Source: Phenylobacterium zucineum (GTDB lineage: Bacteria; Pseudomonadota; Alphaproteobacteria; Caulobacterales; Caulobacteraceae). Taken from it: a stretch of 35,305 bases of DNA. The DNA lies in the NCBI GenBank assembly GCA_002221445.1, contig NMUI01000003.1:1-35305 (forward strand), in the 5' to 3' direction. The notes under the pieces were generated by a model. It ran no database searches. It was not told where the DNA came from and worked only from the letters and a program-made list of their open reading frames with translations. The position numbers and the translations under genes are program-made. Below are positions 16,358-25,450 of this stretch, piece by piece (positions within the stretch are counted from its first letter, which is position 1; the number at the start of each line of letters is the position of its first letter).

Positions 16358-17418
16358 ATGATCATTCGCCCGACACCCAAGGATTTCGACGTCCGCGCCC
16401 GGGCTCCCCTGCGACTGGGTCTTGCTGGCGGGGGTACCGACCTATCGCCCTATTGCGACCGGTTTGGCGGGGCGGTGCTGAACGCGACCATCGGCAGGTT
16501 TGCCTTTGCGCATATCACCCCAAGCCAGGATGGTCGGATTTGCTTCCGCGCACGGGATCTAGGTGGCGCTGAAGAACGCTTCGACAGCCTGGAAGACATC
16601 AGCCTGGACGATGGTCTAATCCTGCATCGCGCCGTCTATCGTCACGTGGTCGATACCTGGCTGAACGGCATGGCCCCCGCCCTCACCGTCTCCACTAATA
16701 TCGACGCCCCGGCAGGCTCAGGCCTCGGCTCATCTTCGGCCCTGGCCGTAGCCCTGATCGAAGCCTTCCGGGTCGCCTTAAACCTGCCCCTCGGTCCCTA
16801 CGAGATCGCTCATCTGGCTTTTGATTTGGAGCGGGTTAAGCTGGGGCTCGCCGGTGGACGTCAGGACCAGTACGCAGCAGCCTTCGGGGGGTGAACTATA
16901 TCGAATTCCTCTCAGATGATCGGGCTCTGGTGAGTCCTGTGCGCGTACCGCGGGCCTATCTGAATGAATTCGAGAGCTCCCTGGTAATCTGTTTCACGGG
17001 CCAGTCGCGCCGATCCGATAGCATTATCCGTGAACAGATTGATGGCCTGACCGCCATGGACACCCTGACTCTGATGGGTATGCACGCGCTAAAGGCCGAT
17101 GCCATTGCCATGCGGGAGGCCCTATTGCGCGGTCAGGTCCGCGAGGTCGCGGACATCATGATGCAATCCTGGGCCTCCAAGAAACAAACCGCCAAGGGTA
17201 TCGCTACGGCGGCGGTGGACCGTCTATTCGATCACGGCATGGCCAACGGTGCCTGGGGCGGAAAGGTGTCCGGTGCCGGTGGCGGGGGCTTTCTGATGTT
17301 CTGCACGGATCCTGAAAACCGCTATCGCCTGGTCAGCGCGCTCAACCACGCTGGCGGGCAGGCGACCTCCGTCAGCTTTAGTTTCGAAGGGGCAGAAGCT
17401 TGGAGCGTGCCCAGGTGA
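16358..17418 (+). CDS. GHMP-family sugar kinase (HddA-like), second copy (one frameshift in a G tract near 16892)
   Basis: This is a paralogue of the preceding kinase. The first frame shows RAPLRLGLAGGGTDLSPYC, PAGSGLGSSSALAVALIEAF and GGRQDQYAAAFGG, and then hits TGA in a run of six G. The next frame continues directly with NYIEFLSDD, SWASKKQTAKGI and GGKVSGAGGGGFLMF. A seventh G gives FGGVNYIEF and an intact 353-residue kinase. Without it, the C-terminal GHMP domain is lost. The substrate could be the same heptose phosphate or a different one. Its stop overlaps the GTG of the next gene, so this kinase is paired with the second nucleotidyltransferase, as a second activation module. Confidence 0.83.
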
Positions 17419-18098
17419 GGGTGCGCCAGTGTGTCATTTTGGCGGGAGGAGCTGGCACCCGGCTTGGCGACCTCACCCACGACATACCCAAGCCGCTCCT
17501 GCCGGTGGCCGGACGACCGTTTCTCGAACACCTGATCCTCAAGGCGGCACGGCACGGCTTTGAGCAGATTCTGCTGCTGGTCGGTCATCATGCAGCGGTG
17601 GTGGAAACCTGGCTTGCCCAATCTGATGTAGCGACCGGGTCGGGACTAGAAATCACCTTATCAGTTGAACCCCACCCCCTGGGCACTGGCGGGGCTTTAG
17701 CCTTGGCCCGCCCTCGACTGGATGAGGCCTTTCTGCTGATCAATGGCGACACCTGGTTCGATTTCGACTGGCGGACCCTGGCCGACTTGGAGGGAAATAT
17801 CCTGGCCCTGCGCGGAGTTTCCAACGCCGACCGCTATGAGACCGTGCAGGTGGAGGGCGAGCACGCCATCGCCTTCCTGCCACGGTCAGGTCTTGCCCGC
17901 TCGGGCTTGATTAACGGCGGCGTCTATCGATTGACCCAGTCTATCATCCCAACCGCCCTTACCTCTATCTCCCTGGAGGCCGATATTCTCCCGGTTCTTT
18001 GCCAGGCAGGCAGACTAACGGCCCGGATTTTCGACGGCACCTTCATCGACATAGGCCTCCCGGAGAGCTATGCTGCAGCCCAAACCCTGCTAATCTAA
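17415..18098 (+). CDS. Sugar-phosphate nucleotidyltransferase (HddC-like), second copy
   Basis: This 227-residue nucleotidyltransferase has CVILAGGAGTRLGDLTHDIPKPLLPVAGRP, with the GXGTRL and PKP signature, LGTGGALALARP and the metal site INGDTWFDFD. I chose GTG 17415 because it overlaps the kinase TGA as GTGA and has GGAG nine bases upstream; TTG 17400 is open in the same frame. It is clearly different from the first copy at 13427, so the cassette encodes two kinases and two nucleotidyltransferases. It could make a second NDP-sugar, or a second nucleotide form of the same heptose. It ends the coupled cassette. Confidence 0.85.
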   Translation: MRVRQCVILAGGAGTRLGDLTHDIPKPLLPVAGRPFLEHLILKAARHGFEQILLLVGHHAAVVETWLAQSDVATGSGLEITLSVEPHPLGTGGALALARPRLDEAFLLINGDTWFDFDWRTLADLEGNILALRGVSNADRYETVQVEGEHAIAFLPRSGLARSGLINGGVYRLTQSIIPTALTSISLEADILPVLCQAGRLTARIFDGTFIDIGLPESYAAAQTLLI

Positions 18099-18166
18099 GT
18101 ATAGACAAGGAATTAAGGTTGTGATTGCTTCGATCATGGGTGTGAACCACAGAGGCTTGAAAATTC

Positions 18167-18969
18167 ATGGCGACGATGTCTGTTTCTTTGGAAAAGCTGG
18201 ATATCGGAAAAGTCTTTGATCTAGCCCTTGGCGTGGGGCGGCGAAATTTCGGGCGATTTGCCACCATCTCGGGACTCTTTCTGGTGGCCTTTATTTTGAT
18301 AGGTGTCGTGGCCGTGCTCGCCGGGGGTGTGTCAATAGTACCGCACCTCATGTCGGCGCGTCCCATAAACCTCGAAGTTATTGAAAAATCTGGCCGATTT
18401 TCGGGATCAGCATGGTGCTGCTATTGCTTGCGGCCACAGTGCAGGAATGTGCGGGGTTACATGTCGCCCTGATAGATTTGGCCGGGCATAAGACAAGTCT
18501 CCGGGAAGATTTGAACTTCGGCTTTCGTAATGCCCTACCCATGTTCGGACTTATGGTCTTGCTCACCCTCGCCTATTTGGCAGGCTTTTTACTACTGGTG
18601 GTGCCCGGGATCATGATGGCACTAGCCTTCTCCGTCGCCCTGCCGGTCGCATTGATGGAAAGAACCGGAGTGTTCGGGGCGTTCCGGCGCAGCCGCGACC
18701 TGACGCGGAATAACAGATGGCGGATATTGGGCCTATTTTTGATCTTTTCATTCGCCAATATTGCGGTTTCTCTGATCATCCGGATTTTGGGCGGCGGCGG
18801 TCTTGTTATAAGTTCCCCTCGCGGCGAACTCGCCGTTGCAGCGTTGAGCTTTATTCAGAGCACGGTCTTCACCAGTGCGGGATTTTGTATCTATGCCGCT
18901 CTCTATACAGAGCTGTGCAGGATCAAGGCCGGGAACGGCCCTGCCGAAGTCTCCACCGACACCTTGTGA
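18167..18969 (+). CDS. YciC/GDPD-membrane-domain-like integral membrane protein (one frameshift near 18390)
   Basis: This is a multi-pass membrane protein without a known reaction. The first frame has a soluble start (SLEKLDIGKVFDLAL) and one membrane helix, and derails at about 18390. The next frame gives LLLLAATVQECAG, several more hydrophobic helices, the typical LLVVPGIMMALAFSVALPV segment and SRDLTRNNRWRILGLFLIF, as in YciC-type and glycerophosphodiesterase membrane-domain proteins. One extra base in TCTGGCCGAT restores a 267-residue protein (KSGPIFGISMVLLLL). It ends four bases before the convergent ABC ATPase gene. The 68-bp gap after the heptose cassette suggests a separate unit. Function unknown. 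Confidence 0.7.
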
Positions 18970-18973
18970 AATC

Positions 18974-19750
18974 TTAACCGACCCGCCCCAGAATATCGAT
19001 ATTCAGCCCACTAGGTCCGTGTCCGACATCGGCGCGGACGCCATAGGCCGCCGCAATCACCGGGGGGGTGAGAGCCTGATCAGGCACGCCGTCGGCCAGT
19101 ATCTGACCGTCAGCCAGAACGATCACCCGGTCGGCAAATCGACCCGCCAGGGCCAGATCATGTAGAGTCAGGACAATGCCACACCCGTTCGTCCGAGCCA
19201 GGGCGCGAAATAGGGTCAGGGCATCAAGCTGGTGGCCGAGATCCAGTCCCGTCAGGGGTTCGTCGGCCAACAGCCACTCGGGTTGCCCGGCAAGGGCCCG
19301 GGCGATCAGCACCCGCGCCCGCTCACCGCCCGACAGGCTCGCCACATCCCGATCCGCAAGATCCAGGGCGTCAGCGGCTTTGAGCGCCGCCTCAATATAG
19401 ACGGCGTCGTCGGCTGACAGTCCCCGCGCCCCGATGAAGGGGGTGCGACCCAAGCCGACCAATATCCGGGCCTCCACCGCCCAGGTGATTTCGGGCGTCT
19501 GTGGCAGGAAGGCCATGCGCTGGGCCCGTAAACGCGGCCTGAGATCGAAAATGTCCCGGTCATCCAGCCGAACCCGTCCCCCATCGGGACGCCGAAGCCC
19601 CGCCAGAGCCGCGAGCAGGGTAGACTTGCCCGCCCCATTGGGTCCCAAGATCACCGTGACCTGACCTGGAGCCAGAACCCCGGAAATACCATCCAGCACC
19701 TTCCGTTTTCCGAAGGCCACAGCGATTGCCTCGAAGGCGAGCCGACTCAT
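18974..19750 (-). CDS. ABC transporter ATPase, iron-complex/cobalamin type
   Basis: This 258-residue ATPase subunit powers import through the partner permease. Walker A is GPNGAGKST (36-44), the Q-loop region is FLPQTPEITW, the signature is SLSGGERARVLIARAL, Walker B is WLLADEPLTGLDL, and the switch histidine is LTLHDLAL. The layout is that of the FecE/HmuV/BtuD family. Its start overlaps the permease stop by four bases. It converges on the membrane protein gene at a distance of four bases, leaving no room for separate terminators. Substrate cannot be read from this subunit. Confidence 0.92.
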   Translation of the reverse strand: MSRLAFEAIAVAFGKRKVLDGISGVLAPGQVTVILGPNGAGKSTLLAALAGLRRPDGGRVRLDDRDIFDLRPRLRAQRMAFLPQTPEITWAVEARILVGLGRTPFIGARGLSADDAVYIEAALKAADALDLADRDVASLSGGERARVLIARALAGQPEWLLADEPLTGLDLGHQLDALTLFRALARTNGCGIVLTLHDLALAGRFADRVIVLADGQILADGVPDQALTPPVIAAAYGVRADVGHGPSGLNIDILGRVG

Positions 19751-20724
19751 CCCAGCCGCCGCCGCATGGATAGGAGCAGGATCAGAAAGAAGGGACCGCC
19801 CAACAAAGCCATGGCCACGCCCAGCTTGACCTCTCCGGCACCGGGGGTCAGTCGCACAGCAATATCGGCCGCCATCACCAGGACCGCCCCTCCGAGGGCA
19901 CTCGGGATCAGGAGACCACCGGGTCTTGCTCCGACCAAAGGACGCAGCAGGTGGGGTACGATCAGGCCGACAAAGCCGATCACCCCGGTCACGGCGACAC
20001 CTGCCCCCGCCGTCAAGGCGATGCCGAGAGCAAGAAGAACCCGAGTGCGCCCCGGATCAATGCCCAGGGACCTTGCCCCGGTCTCGCCCAAGGTCAGGGC
20101 ATCAAGGGCCGGTGCCAGGGCCAGCAGCAGGGCAAGACCAACCAGAATCAGCGGCCCGGCCAGGGCCAGATCGCCCAGGCTGCGGTCCGTGAGCGCCCCC
20201 ATCAACCAGGTGATGATTTCATCCTTGGCCCAAGGATTGGGGGCAAGGCTTAAGGCCAGGGCAACCCCGGCGGCGGCAAGGGTTTGAAGGATGACGCCAG
20301 ACAGGACAAAAGCTACCAGGCTTGACCCTTCCCCCGCCAGGGCGATCAATAGGCCCACAGCTATAAGGGCACCGATCATCGCAGCCACCGCGATGATCCA
20401 GGGCTGCTGAGCACCCGCCCCGAAATAGAGGGTCAGGACGGCACCAAGGGCCGCCATGGACGCCACGCCCAGCGCACCCGGATCGGCCAGGGGGTTGCGC
20501 GTATAACCCTGCATGGCGGCACCGGCCATGCCCAGCGCCGCACCGATGATCAGGGCGAGAAGGGTCCGGGGCAGTCGCAGGTCGAACAGAATGGGGGCCA
20601 GGGGATTATGCGGCTCCAGCCAGATCGAAAGCGGGACCCAGACCTTGCCCGCCATCAGGCTCAAGACACTTAAGCCCACAACCCAAACCCATAGGCCCAC
20701 AAGAGTCAGGACACGACGGCTCAT
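19747..20724 (-). CDS. FecCD/BtuC-family ABC permease
   Basis: This 325-residue inner-membrane permease would form the homodimeric channel for a siderophore, heme or cobalamin. It is highly hydrophobic, with family markers LRLPRTLLALIIGAALGMAGAAMQGYTRNPLADP, LGVASMAALGAV, ITWLMGALTDRSL, and VTGVIGFVGLIVPHLLRPLVG near the C-terminus. Ten membrane helices are usual for the family, and the length agrees. It overlaps both neighbours by four bases, so the binding protein, permease and ATPase are one translationally coupled unit. Confidence 0.93.
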   Translation of the reverse strand: MSRRVLTLVGLWVWVVGLSVLSLMAGKVWVPLSIWLEPHNPLAPILFDLRLPRTLLALIIGAALGMAGAAMQGYTRNPLADPGALGVASMAALGAVLTLYFGAGAQQPWIIAVAAMIGALIAVGLLIALAGEGSSLVAFVLSGVILQTLAAAGVALALSLAPNPWAKDEIITWLMGALTDRSLGDLALAGPLILVGLALLLALAPALDALTLGETGARSLGIDPGRTRVLLALGIALTAGAGVAVTGVIGFVGLIVPHLLRPLVGARPGGLLIPSALGGAVLVMAADIAVRLTPGAGEVKLGVAMALLGGPFFLILLLSMRRRLG

Positions 20725-21572
20725 GCGCGGAACGCCTGAGCGCGACGGTAGATGTCAGCCAGGACCCCGGCAAGCTCGATCAGAACAGGGCCGCCGCAAT
20801 AGGTCAGTCTCTGAGGTAAGGTTGCGCGGAACATACCGGGCCCTATGCGGGCCAATGCCGGATGGCGCAACAGACGATCAGCCCAGTTGGGCGCATCCGC
20901 CCGCAATTGTCCCGCCAGCAAAACCTCAGGCGGATTGGCGATTAGCCTTTCCAGAGGAAGGTCACCCGTCCGGGTCAGGCCATAGTCTGTGGCGGCGTTG
21001 GTGAACCCGGTCCGCCGCAGCATCTCGTCCATCAGGGTTCCAGGGGCCACAGCAAAGCCGCCGGTCTGGTAGACGAGGGCCCGTAGGGGGCGAGCACCAA
21101 GCTCCGGCGCGGCAGCCGCAAGGGCGCGGTCGATCCGACGGCAAAGGACCTCTCCGCGCTCAGGCCAACCGATGACCCTCGCCAGCCGCTGCACCTGGGC
21201 CCGACTGTCCCTCACCGTATCCGGAAGACCAAAGGTTTCCAGCCTAAGACCCCGACGCCTCAAAGCCGCCATGGTCGCAGGTGCCGCATAGGGCGAACAG
21301 AGGACCAGATCAGGATGCAGCAGCAAAACCTCTTCAGCCGTCCCATAGGTGTAGGGCAGACTCAAACCGGGGTTTCCGAGGCTGGAACTGGAGATGTCGT
21401 GCGAATAGTGGCTGACGGCAGCAATCTGGGCCCGGTCGGCCAGGGCGTAGAGCATGACGTCTAGGCAGGGATTCAGAGACACCACCCGTCCTGGCCGCTC
21501 TGCACGACCCGCCATCAGGCCGACGCCCAGGGCGAGGGCAGATCTGCGGGTAGGGTCAGGTGAAGAAATCAT
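20721..21572 (-). CDS. Periplasmic substrate-binding protein, iron-complex/cobalamin ABC transporter
   Basis: This 283-residue class III binding protein delivers the ligand to the permease. The N-terminus has TRRSALALGVGLMAG, resembling a short twin-arginine signal. The mature part starts with RVVSLNPCLDVMLYAL, typical of TroA/BtuF-type proteins, and contains EEVLLLHPDLVLCSPY and LANPPEVLLAG-like repeats of the two-lobed fold. No TonB-dependent receptor and no cobalamin riboswitch is visible nearby, so the substrate (ferric siderophore, heme or B12) stays open. A DUF1254 gene lies 42 bp upstream on the same strand and may share its promoter. Confidence 0.85.
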   Translation of the reverse strand: MISSPDPTRRSALALGVGLMAGRAERPGRVVSLNPCLDVMLYALADRAQIAAVSHYSHDISSSSLGNPGLSLPYTYGTAEEVLLLHPDLVLCSPYAAPATMAALRRRGLRLETFGLPDTVRDSRAQVQRLARVIGWPERGEVLCRRIDRALAAAAPELGARPLRALVYQTGGFAVAPGTLMDEMLRRTGFTNAATDYGLTRTGDLPLERLIANPPEVLLAGQLRADAPNWADRLLRHPALARIGPGMFRATLPQRLTYCGGPVLIELAGVLADIYRRAQAFRA

Positions 21573-21614
21573 TATCCGGTTATGACGGAAAACAGGGTCC
21601 TGAGCGACCCAGAC

Positions 21615-22868
21615 TCAAGCCGGTTCCACCGGGGGCAATCGGTACTGTCCGTCTAGCAGCGCAGGTTTGGCGAAATAGGCCCGCATAAAGAGGGCGAAGG
21701 GACCAGCCGGGGCAGGCAGCCAGTTGCCTACGGCCTCACCGGTCGGGGGCTCATGACGGATCAGGATGTCCAGCGATCCATCGGAGCCATAGGTGAGGCC
21801 CGGCGTTCGATCACCGATGGCATAGCGGTGAATGGGGTTATCTGTGAAAAAGAACTGACCATCTGCAGTGCCTTCATAAAGGCTCAATGACCAGAAGCTG
21901 GCCACCGGGATCAATTGATCAGCGGGAAAATGCAGCCGCCAGGCCTTGGTGCCGTCATAGAGACCCCGGTGCTCGCCAACCGCGCGCATATACATGGCCT
22001 CTACCGGCGGCAGAGCCGCCAGTCCGCTGAGGGCCACCAGGGCTCGGAACCCGTAACTTTGCCCGAAATTTCCCAGCTCGGATTTTGGATAGGTCCAGCC
22101 TCCGATCACGCCGGCCCTGCCCGGGGCATAGTGATGCAGGGTGGACTGGGCCTTGGCCACGCCAGCGGCGATGGCGGCGGCCTCATCGGCTGAGAACTTG
22201 GTCGGATCAAAATGCCCATGCCCCAGACCAAGACTGGCGATGCGTTCGAGCAGGGCACCATCCGTTGCCGGGGGTGGGTTTTCGACCATCAAGGCATCAG
22301 CAGCAGCAAAATAGGTTTGCCAGTCGCCCTTGCGCCCCGCCCGTAGAGGTTGGGGCGGACAAACCGGACCCTGAACTGAGATGCCTGACTGGACAGCGCG
22401 GGCCGCGTCCAGATCATGGGCACCATCAACTAGGATACGCGCCAGGGCCCAGACATGGTTGGTGGGCGCGCGCACTGTTCCCGGCCCCCCGCCGGGTTCA
22501 TCGGGTCCGACTAGGCGAAAGGTGCCGCCCCGGCTCCCCGTGGTGCGTGTGCCCAGAACGACAAAATTGTTCGTGTAGGCATCCATAAGCGCCAGAGACA
22601 AATACCGCCCACCTGATACCGGCAAGGTCAGGGTCACCGGACCTCGGCTCAGGTCCAACTGAGCACTGGAATAAAGGGTATCATTATTCGGGGTCGTGAC
22701 CGCTCGAGAGGTATGGTCAGCAAGATCCCTTTGGTGGGTTATCTGATTAATGCCACCCCCAAAGGCCCCGGTCCCGGTTCGTGTCGAGGCCACTTCAATG
22801 AGCGGAAGTGCGAAAACCCAGGCCTCCCGGGCGGCTTCACTTAAGGTCGTGAGGTGATCCGTAGTCAT
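21615..22868 (-). CDS. DUF1254/DUF1214 domain protein
   Basis: The 417-residue protein has an N-terminal DUF1254 domain (REAWVFALPLIEV, TPNNDTLYSSAQLDLSRGP, GRYLSLALMDAYTNNF) and a C-terminal DUF1214 domain (FWSLSLYEGTADGQFFFTDNP, YAIGDRTPGLTYGSDGSLDILI). The biochemical role of the family is not established. I see no signal peptide. ATG 22868 is preferred over ATG 22886 because GGAGGG lies just upstream of it, at about nine bases. It is the first gene of a minus-strand run that continues, after 42 bp, into the ABC importer. A functional link to metal or cobalamin uptake is only suggested by position. Confidence 0.85.
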   Translation of the reverse strand: MTTDHLTTLSEAAREAWVFALPLIEVASTRTGTGAFGGGINQITHQRDLADHTSRAVTTPNNDTLYSSAQLDLSRGPVTLTLPVSGGRYLSLALMDAYTNNFVVLGTRTTGSRGGTFRLVGPDEPGGGPGTVRAPTNHVWALARILVDGAHDLDAARAVQSGISVQGPVCPPQPLRAGRKGDWQTYFAAADALMVENPPPATDGALLERIASLGLGHGHFDPTKFSADEAAAIAAGVAKAQSTLHHYAPGRAGVIGGWTYPKSELGNFGQSYGFRALVALSGLAALPPVEAMYMRAVGEHRGLYDGTKAWRLHFPADQLIPVASFWSLSLYEGTADGQFFFTDNPIHRYAIGDRTPGLTYGSDGSLDILIRHEPPTGEAVGNWLPAPAGPFALFMRAYFAKPALLDGQYRLPPVEPA

Positions 22869-23115
22869 GGGAAAGTCCCTCCGCATTTCGCCGCTCGGCT
22901 GCTGTCTAACCGTCCCCGGACACGAGAGGCAAGGATAATACCGTAGAGTTCCTTCCCATCAGACCGGATCGTCAAAAGGGATAAAAATTAACTACTTCAA
23001 AAGGTTAGTACATGTTCCGATAACCGGATCCGGCTCAGAAGAACACGCTCTAACTAGGCCTCGTCGTACCATCACCCTGTTTAGGCCAGGCTAGGCCACG
23101 CATAGGGCACTGCCC
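22869..23115. other. Intergenic region upstream of the DUF1254 gene
   Basis: This 247-bp gap has a locally AT-rich block (about 22975-23020) and a short CCGGATCCGG palindrome at about 23024-23033. It presumably carries the promoter of the DUF1254/ABC run. I looked for a cobalamin riboswitch core and a Fur-type box and could not support either. No open reading frame of interest. Confidence 0.35.
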
Positions 23116-23817
23116 TCAGTCTTCGGGAATAAGGCGGTATCCCAACCCGGGTTCGGTCAGCAGGATCTGCGGTAAGGCCGGGTCAGCCTCCAGCTTCTGT
23201 CGCAATTGTCCGACCAGCACCCTGACAAACTGCGGATCCATAGGTGCCCCGGCACCGCGGATGGAGGTCATGATCTGTCTGTGGGTAACCACCCGCCCCG
23301 CATGTCGTGCAACGGTATAAAGCAAGTCGTATTCCCGGGGGGTCAGGCGAATTTCACTATTTTGAAGATAGACCTTGCGCCCAGAAAAGTTGATTTCCAG
23401 ATCACCGGCCTTAAAACGGGTCCGGTCTGAAAACCGCTTTTCGCGGCCACGTAGGGCAGCCCTTAATCGCGCCAACAGTTCGCTGACGGCAAAGGGCTTA
23501 TTGATGAAATCGTCTGCCCCCAGGTCAAGCGCGGCAACCTTTTCATCCTCAATATCCCGCGCCGAGAGCACGACGATCGGCACGTTCGACCATTCCCGGA
23601 TACGCCTGATCACCGTCTTGCCGTCCATGTCCGGCAGACCCAGATCCAGCACAACAATGTCACAGCCGTCTGACGACAAAATTTCCAGGGCAGCCTTGCC
23701 CGTCTGGGCGACAGACACACCATAGCCAGCAGCCGTGACGGCCGGCGTCAGAGCACGAACCAACTGTGGTTCGTCATCGACAATCAGAACCTGACCCGGA
23801 TTAGGCAAGAGCCTCAC
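23116..23817 (-). CDS. kdpE: KdpE-like OmpR-family response regulator
   Basis: This two-domain DNA-binding response regulator of about 234 residues has a receiver domain with the acidic pair VDDEP, the phospho-acceptor Asp in IVVLDLGLPDMDG, the switch Ser in IVVLSARD and the Lys in FINKPFAVSEL. The winged-helix domain ends with RLTPREYDLLYTVARHAGRVVTHRQI and GLGYRLIP. In standard systems KdpE activates the K+-ATPase operon, but no kdpFABC genes are in this window. The start is uncertain: GTG 23817 overlaps the kinase gene end, while TTG 23841 and TTG 23808 are alternatives. The overlap indicates coupling to the kinase. Confidence 0.88.
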   Translation of the reverse strand: MRLLPNPGQVLIVDDEPQLVRALTPAVTAAGYGVSVAQTGKAALEILSSDGCDIVVLDLGLPDMDGKTVIRRIREWSNVPIVVLSARDIEDEKVAALDLGADDFINKPFAVSELLARLRAALRGREKRFSDRTRFKAGDLEINFSGRKVYLQNSEIRLTPREYDLLYTVARHAGRVVTHRQIMTSIRGAGAPMDPQFVRVLVGQLRQKLEADPALPQILLTEPGLGYRLIPED

Positions 23818-25387
23818 CTCCGTGACGAAGAACAAATTCAATCACCAGCCCCCGTCGACCGTCCGACCGAGACTTGGCTCGGACGCTCCCGTCCATCGCC
23901 ATTACCAGCCCCCTTGCAATCGAAAGTCCCAGTCCGGTTCCCTGCACATCGCCTGCACTGTCGGCCCGATAGAACTTGTCAAAAATCCGTTCGTATTCGC
24001 TCGCCGGAAGGCCGCTCCCTTCATCTGCCACTTCTATGACAACGCCATCGTCCTCAATACGGGTTTTGATCGAAATGCCCCCCACCCCTTTGGAATATCG
24101 AGCTGCGTTATCTGCCACATTCTCCAAGGCCTGCTCCAGCAAAAGCGGATCGCCCAGTACAATCAGTGCGTCGGTATTTGATGGGTGATCAACCTTGCAA
24201 CCTGTCCGACGCAGACGATCGACCACCCGATTGATCACCTCTGACCCGTTGAATGGGTGCCGGTCTAAGCTGAGCATCCCCGACTCAAGACGGGTCATGC
24301 TTAGAAGGTTGGCCACAAAGCGGTTGAGCCTTTGCGCCTCTTCTTCAATGGTAACCAACAGGTCCGTCCGGGTCGCCTGGGAGAATTGAGCTCCGAATTC
24401 GCGCAGACTGCTTGCAGAGGCAAGGATGGCCGTCAGAGGCGTGCGCAAATCATGGGATATGGATGAAAGTAAGGCATCGCGCAGTCGTTGGGTTCGCGCC
24501 AGGGTCTCGATTTCCGCCCGCTCCCGACTGAGCCGGGCACGGGCAATCGCCGTTGCACCAAGATCGATCATAACGTCGATAACTTGTTGATCTTCCGAGC
24601 TGACCTGACTTTCACGCGCCACGCGCCATATCACAAATCCCAGGCTCGCATCCCCCGGCTTGAGCATTCTACCCTGCCAGCCAGAATCAGGGACCTGAAA
24701 ATGGCCGGCAACGGTCGCTCGAGCTAAAGACTCTGCGGCTAAGGCCAGGAGGTGATGATCAACCTCGAAAGAATTTGGAAACTGCCAAACCTGAATCCGA
24801 TCCACACAGATCGCAGATCCACCCGATGTAATTGCTATACTTTCGGAGAGTATTTCACGGATTTCTTCTTCGGAATCGACTCGGGAAAATTTTTGACTTG
24901 CTCCAAAGAGCCTGGAAGTATTTTCTGCAAGTTCCTCATTTCGATCAGACTCCTTACGGATGCGGCGCGAAAGATTTCCGGAAAGCATAGACACAATAAT
25001 AAATCCAGCCAAAACCGTGAAATCATCCACACGTTCAAATTTTATTGAAAATCTGGGTTCAAGATAGTAAAAATGAAATATAAAAAACGCACAAATTGTC
25101 GCCAAATAAGATTGATACTGACCATATATAAGAGCCGATGAAAGTATCGCAGCCGAAAAAAGCATTGATAAATGAGTTACGTCGAAATATCGATATAATA
25201 TCTCAGATAATACAGCTGCAATGGCAACAAATCCGAGTGTCATAAAATAACTATTGTAAATTTTACTACTAAATATTCGCACTTTACCTCCAAAATTTTC
25301 GCTTAAAATATGCTGAACGCCGTTTTCGAACTGTAAGCGATCCTGCGTGCGGATTTTCCCGGCCGACTCATCGTAAGACGCGTCCAT
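23801..25387 (-). CDS. kdpD: Short KdpD-like sensor histidine kinase
   Basis: The protein has 528 residues. Four membrane helices (about 45-140) form a DUF4118 sensor region, followed by a GAF-like region (about 160-285), a HisKA domain with SISHDLRTPL (phospho-acceptor H312), and an HATPase domain with ENVADNAARYS, DEGSGLP and GTGLGLSIARGLV. The N-terminal KdpD and USP domains of classical KdpD (near 900 residues) are absent, so turgor or K+ sensing must differ. The first third of the gene (about 24830-25387) is strikingly AT-rich compared with the kinase half and the rest of the window, suggesting a mosaic or transferred sensor part. The ATG at 25387 has AGGAA just upstream. It diverges from the TPR/ATP-grasp gene. 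Confidence 0.87.
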   Translation of the reverse strand: MDASYDESAGKIRTQDRLQFENGVQHILSENFGGKVRIFSSKIYNSYFMTLGFVAIAAVLSEILYRYFDVTHLSMLFSAAILSSALIYGQYQSYLATICAFFIFHFYYLEPRFSIKFERVDDFTVLAGFIIVSMLSGNLSRRIRKESDRNEELAENTSRLFGASQKFSRVDSEEEIREILSESIAITSGGSAICVDRIQVWQFPNSFEVDHHLLALAAESLARATVAGHFQVPDSGWQGRMLKPGDASLGFVIWRVARESQVSSEDQQVIDVMIDLGATAIARARLSRERAEIETLARTQRLRDALLSSISHDLRTPLTAILASASSLREFGAQFSQATRTDLLVTIEEEAQRLNRFVANLLSMTRLESGMLSLDRHPFNGSEVINRVVDRLRRTGCKVDHPSNTDALIVLGDPLLLEQALENVADNAARYSKGVGGISIKTRIEDDGVVIEVADEGSGLPASEYERIFDKFYRADSAGDVQGTGLGLSIARGLVMAMDGSVRAKSRSDGRRGLVIEFVLRHGGEALA

Positions 25388-25450
25388 TTCCTATTGAGGC
25401 CTAACAGAGGCAGGAAGCTACCCCGAAATTCAACCTACAGTCTTACTATT

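Noticed and set aside
19766-20287. Plus-strand open frames opposite the ABC permease
   Set aside because: High-GC antisense shadow with low-complexity Pro/Arg/Ala translation. The minus-strand permease has clear family motifs.
21573-21614. Cobalamin riboswitch before the ABC importer
   Set aside because: The gap is only 42 bp and no B12-box-like sequence was found there or in 22869-23115.
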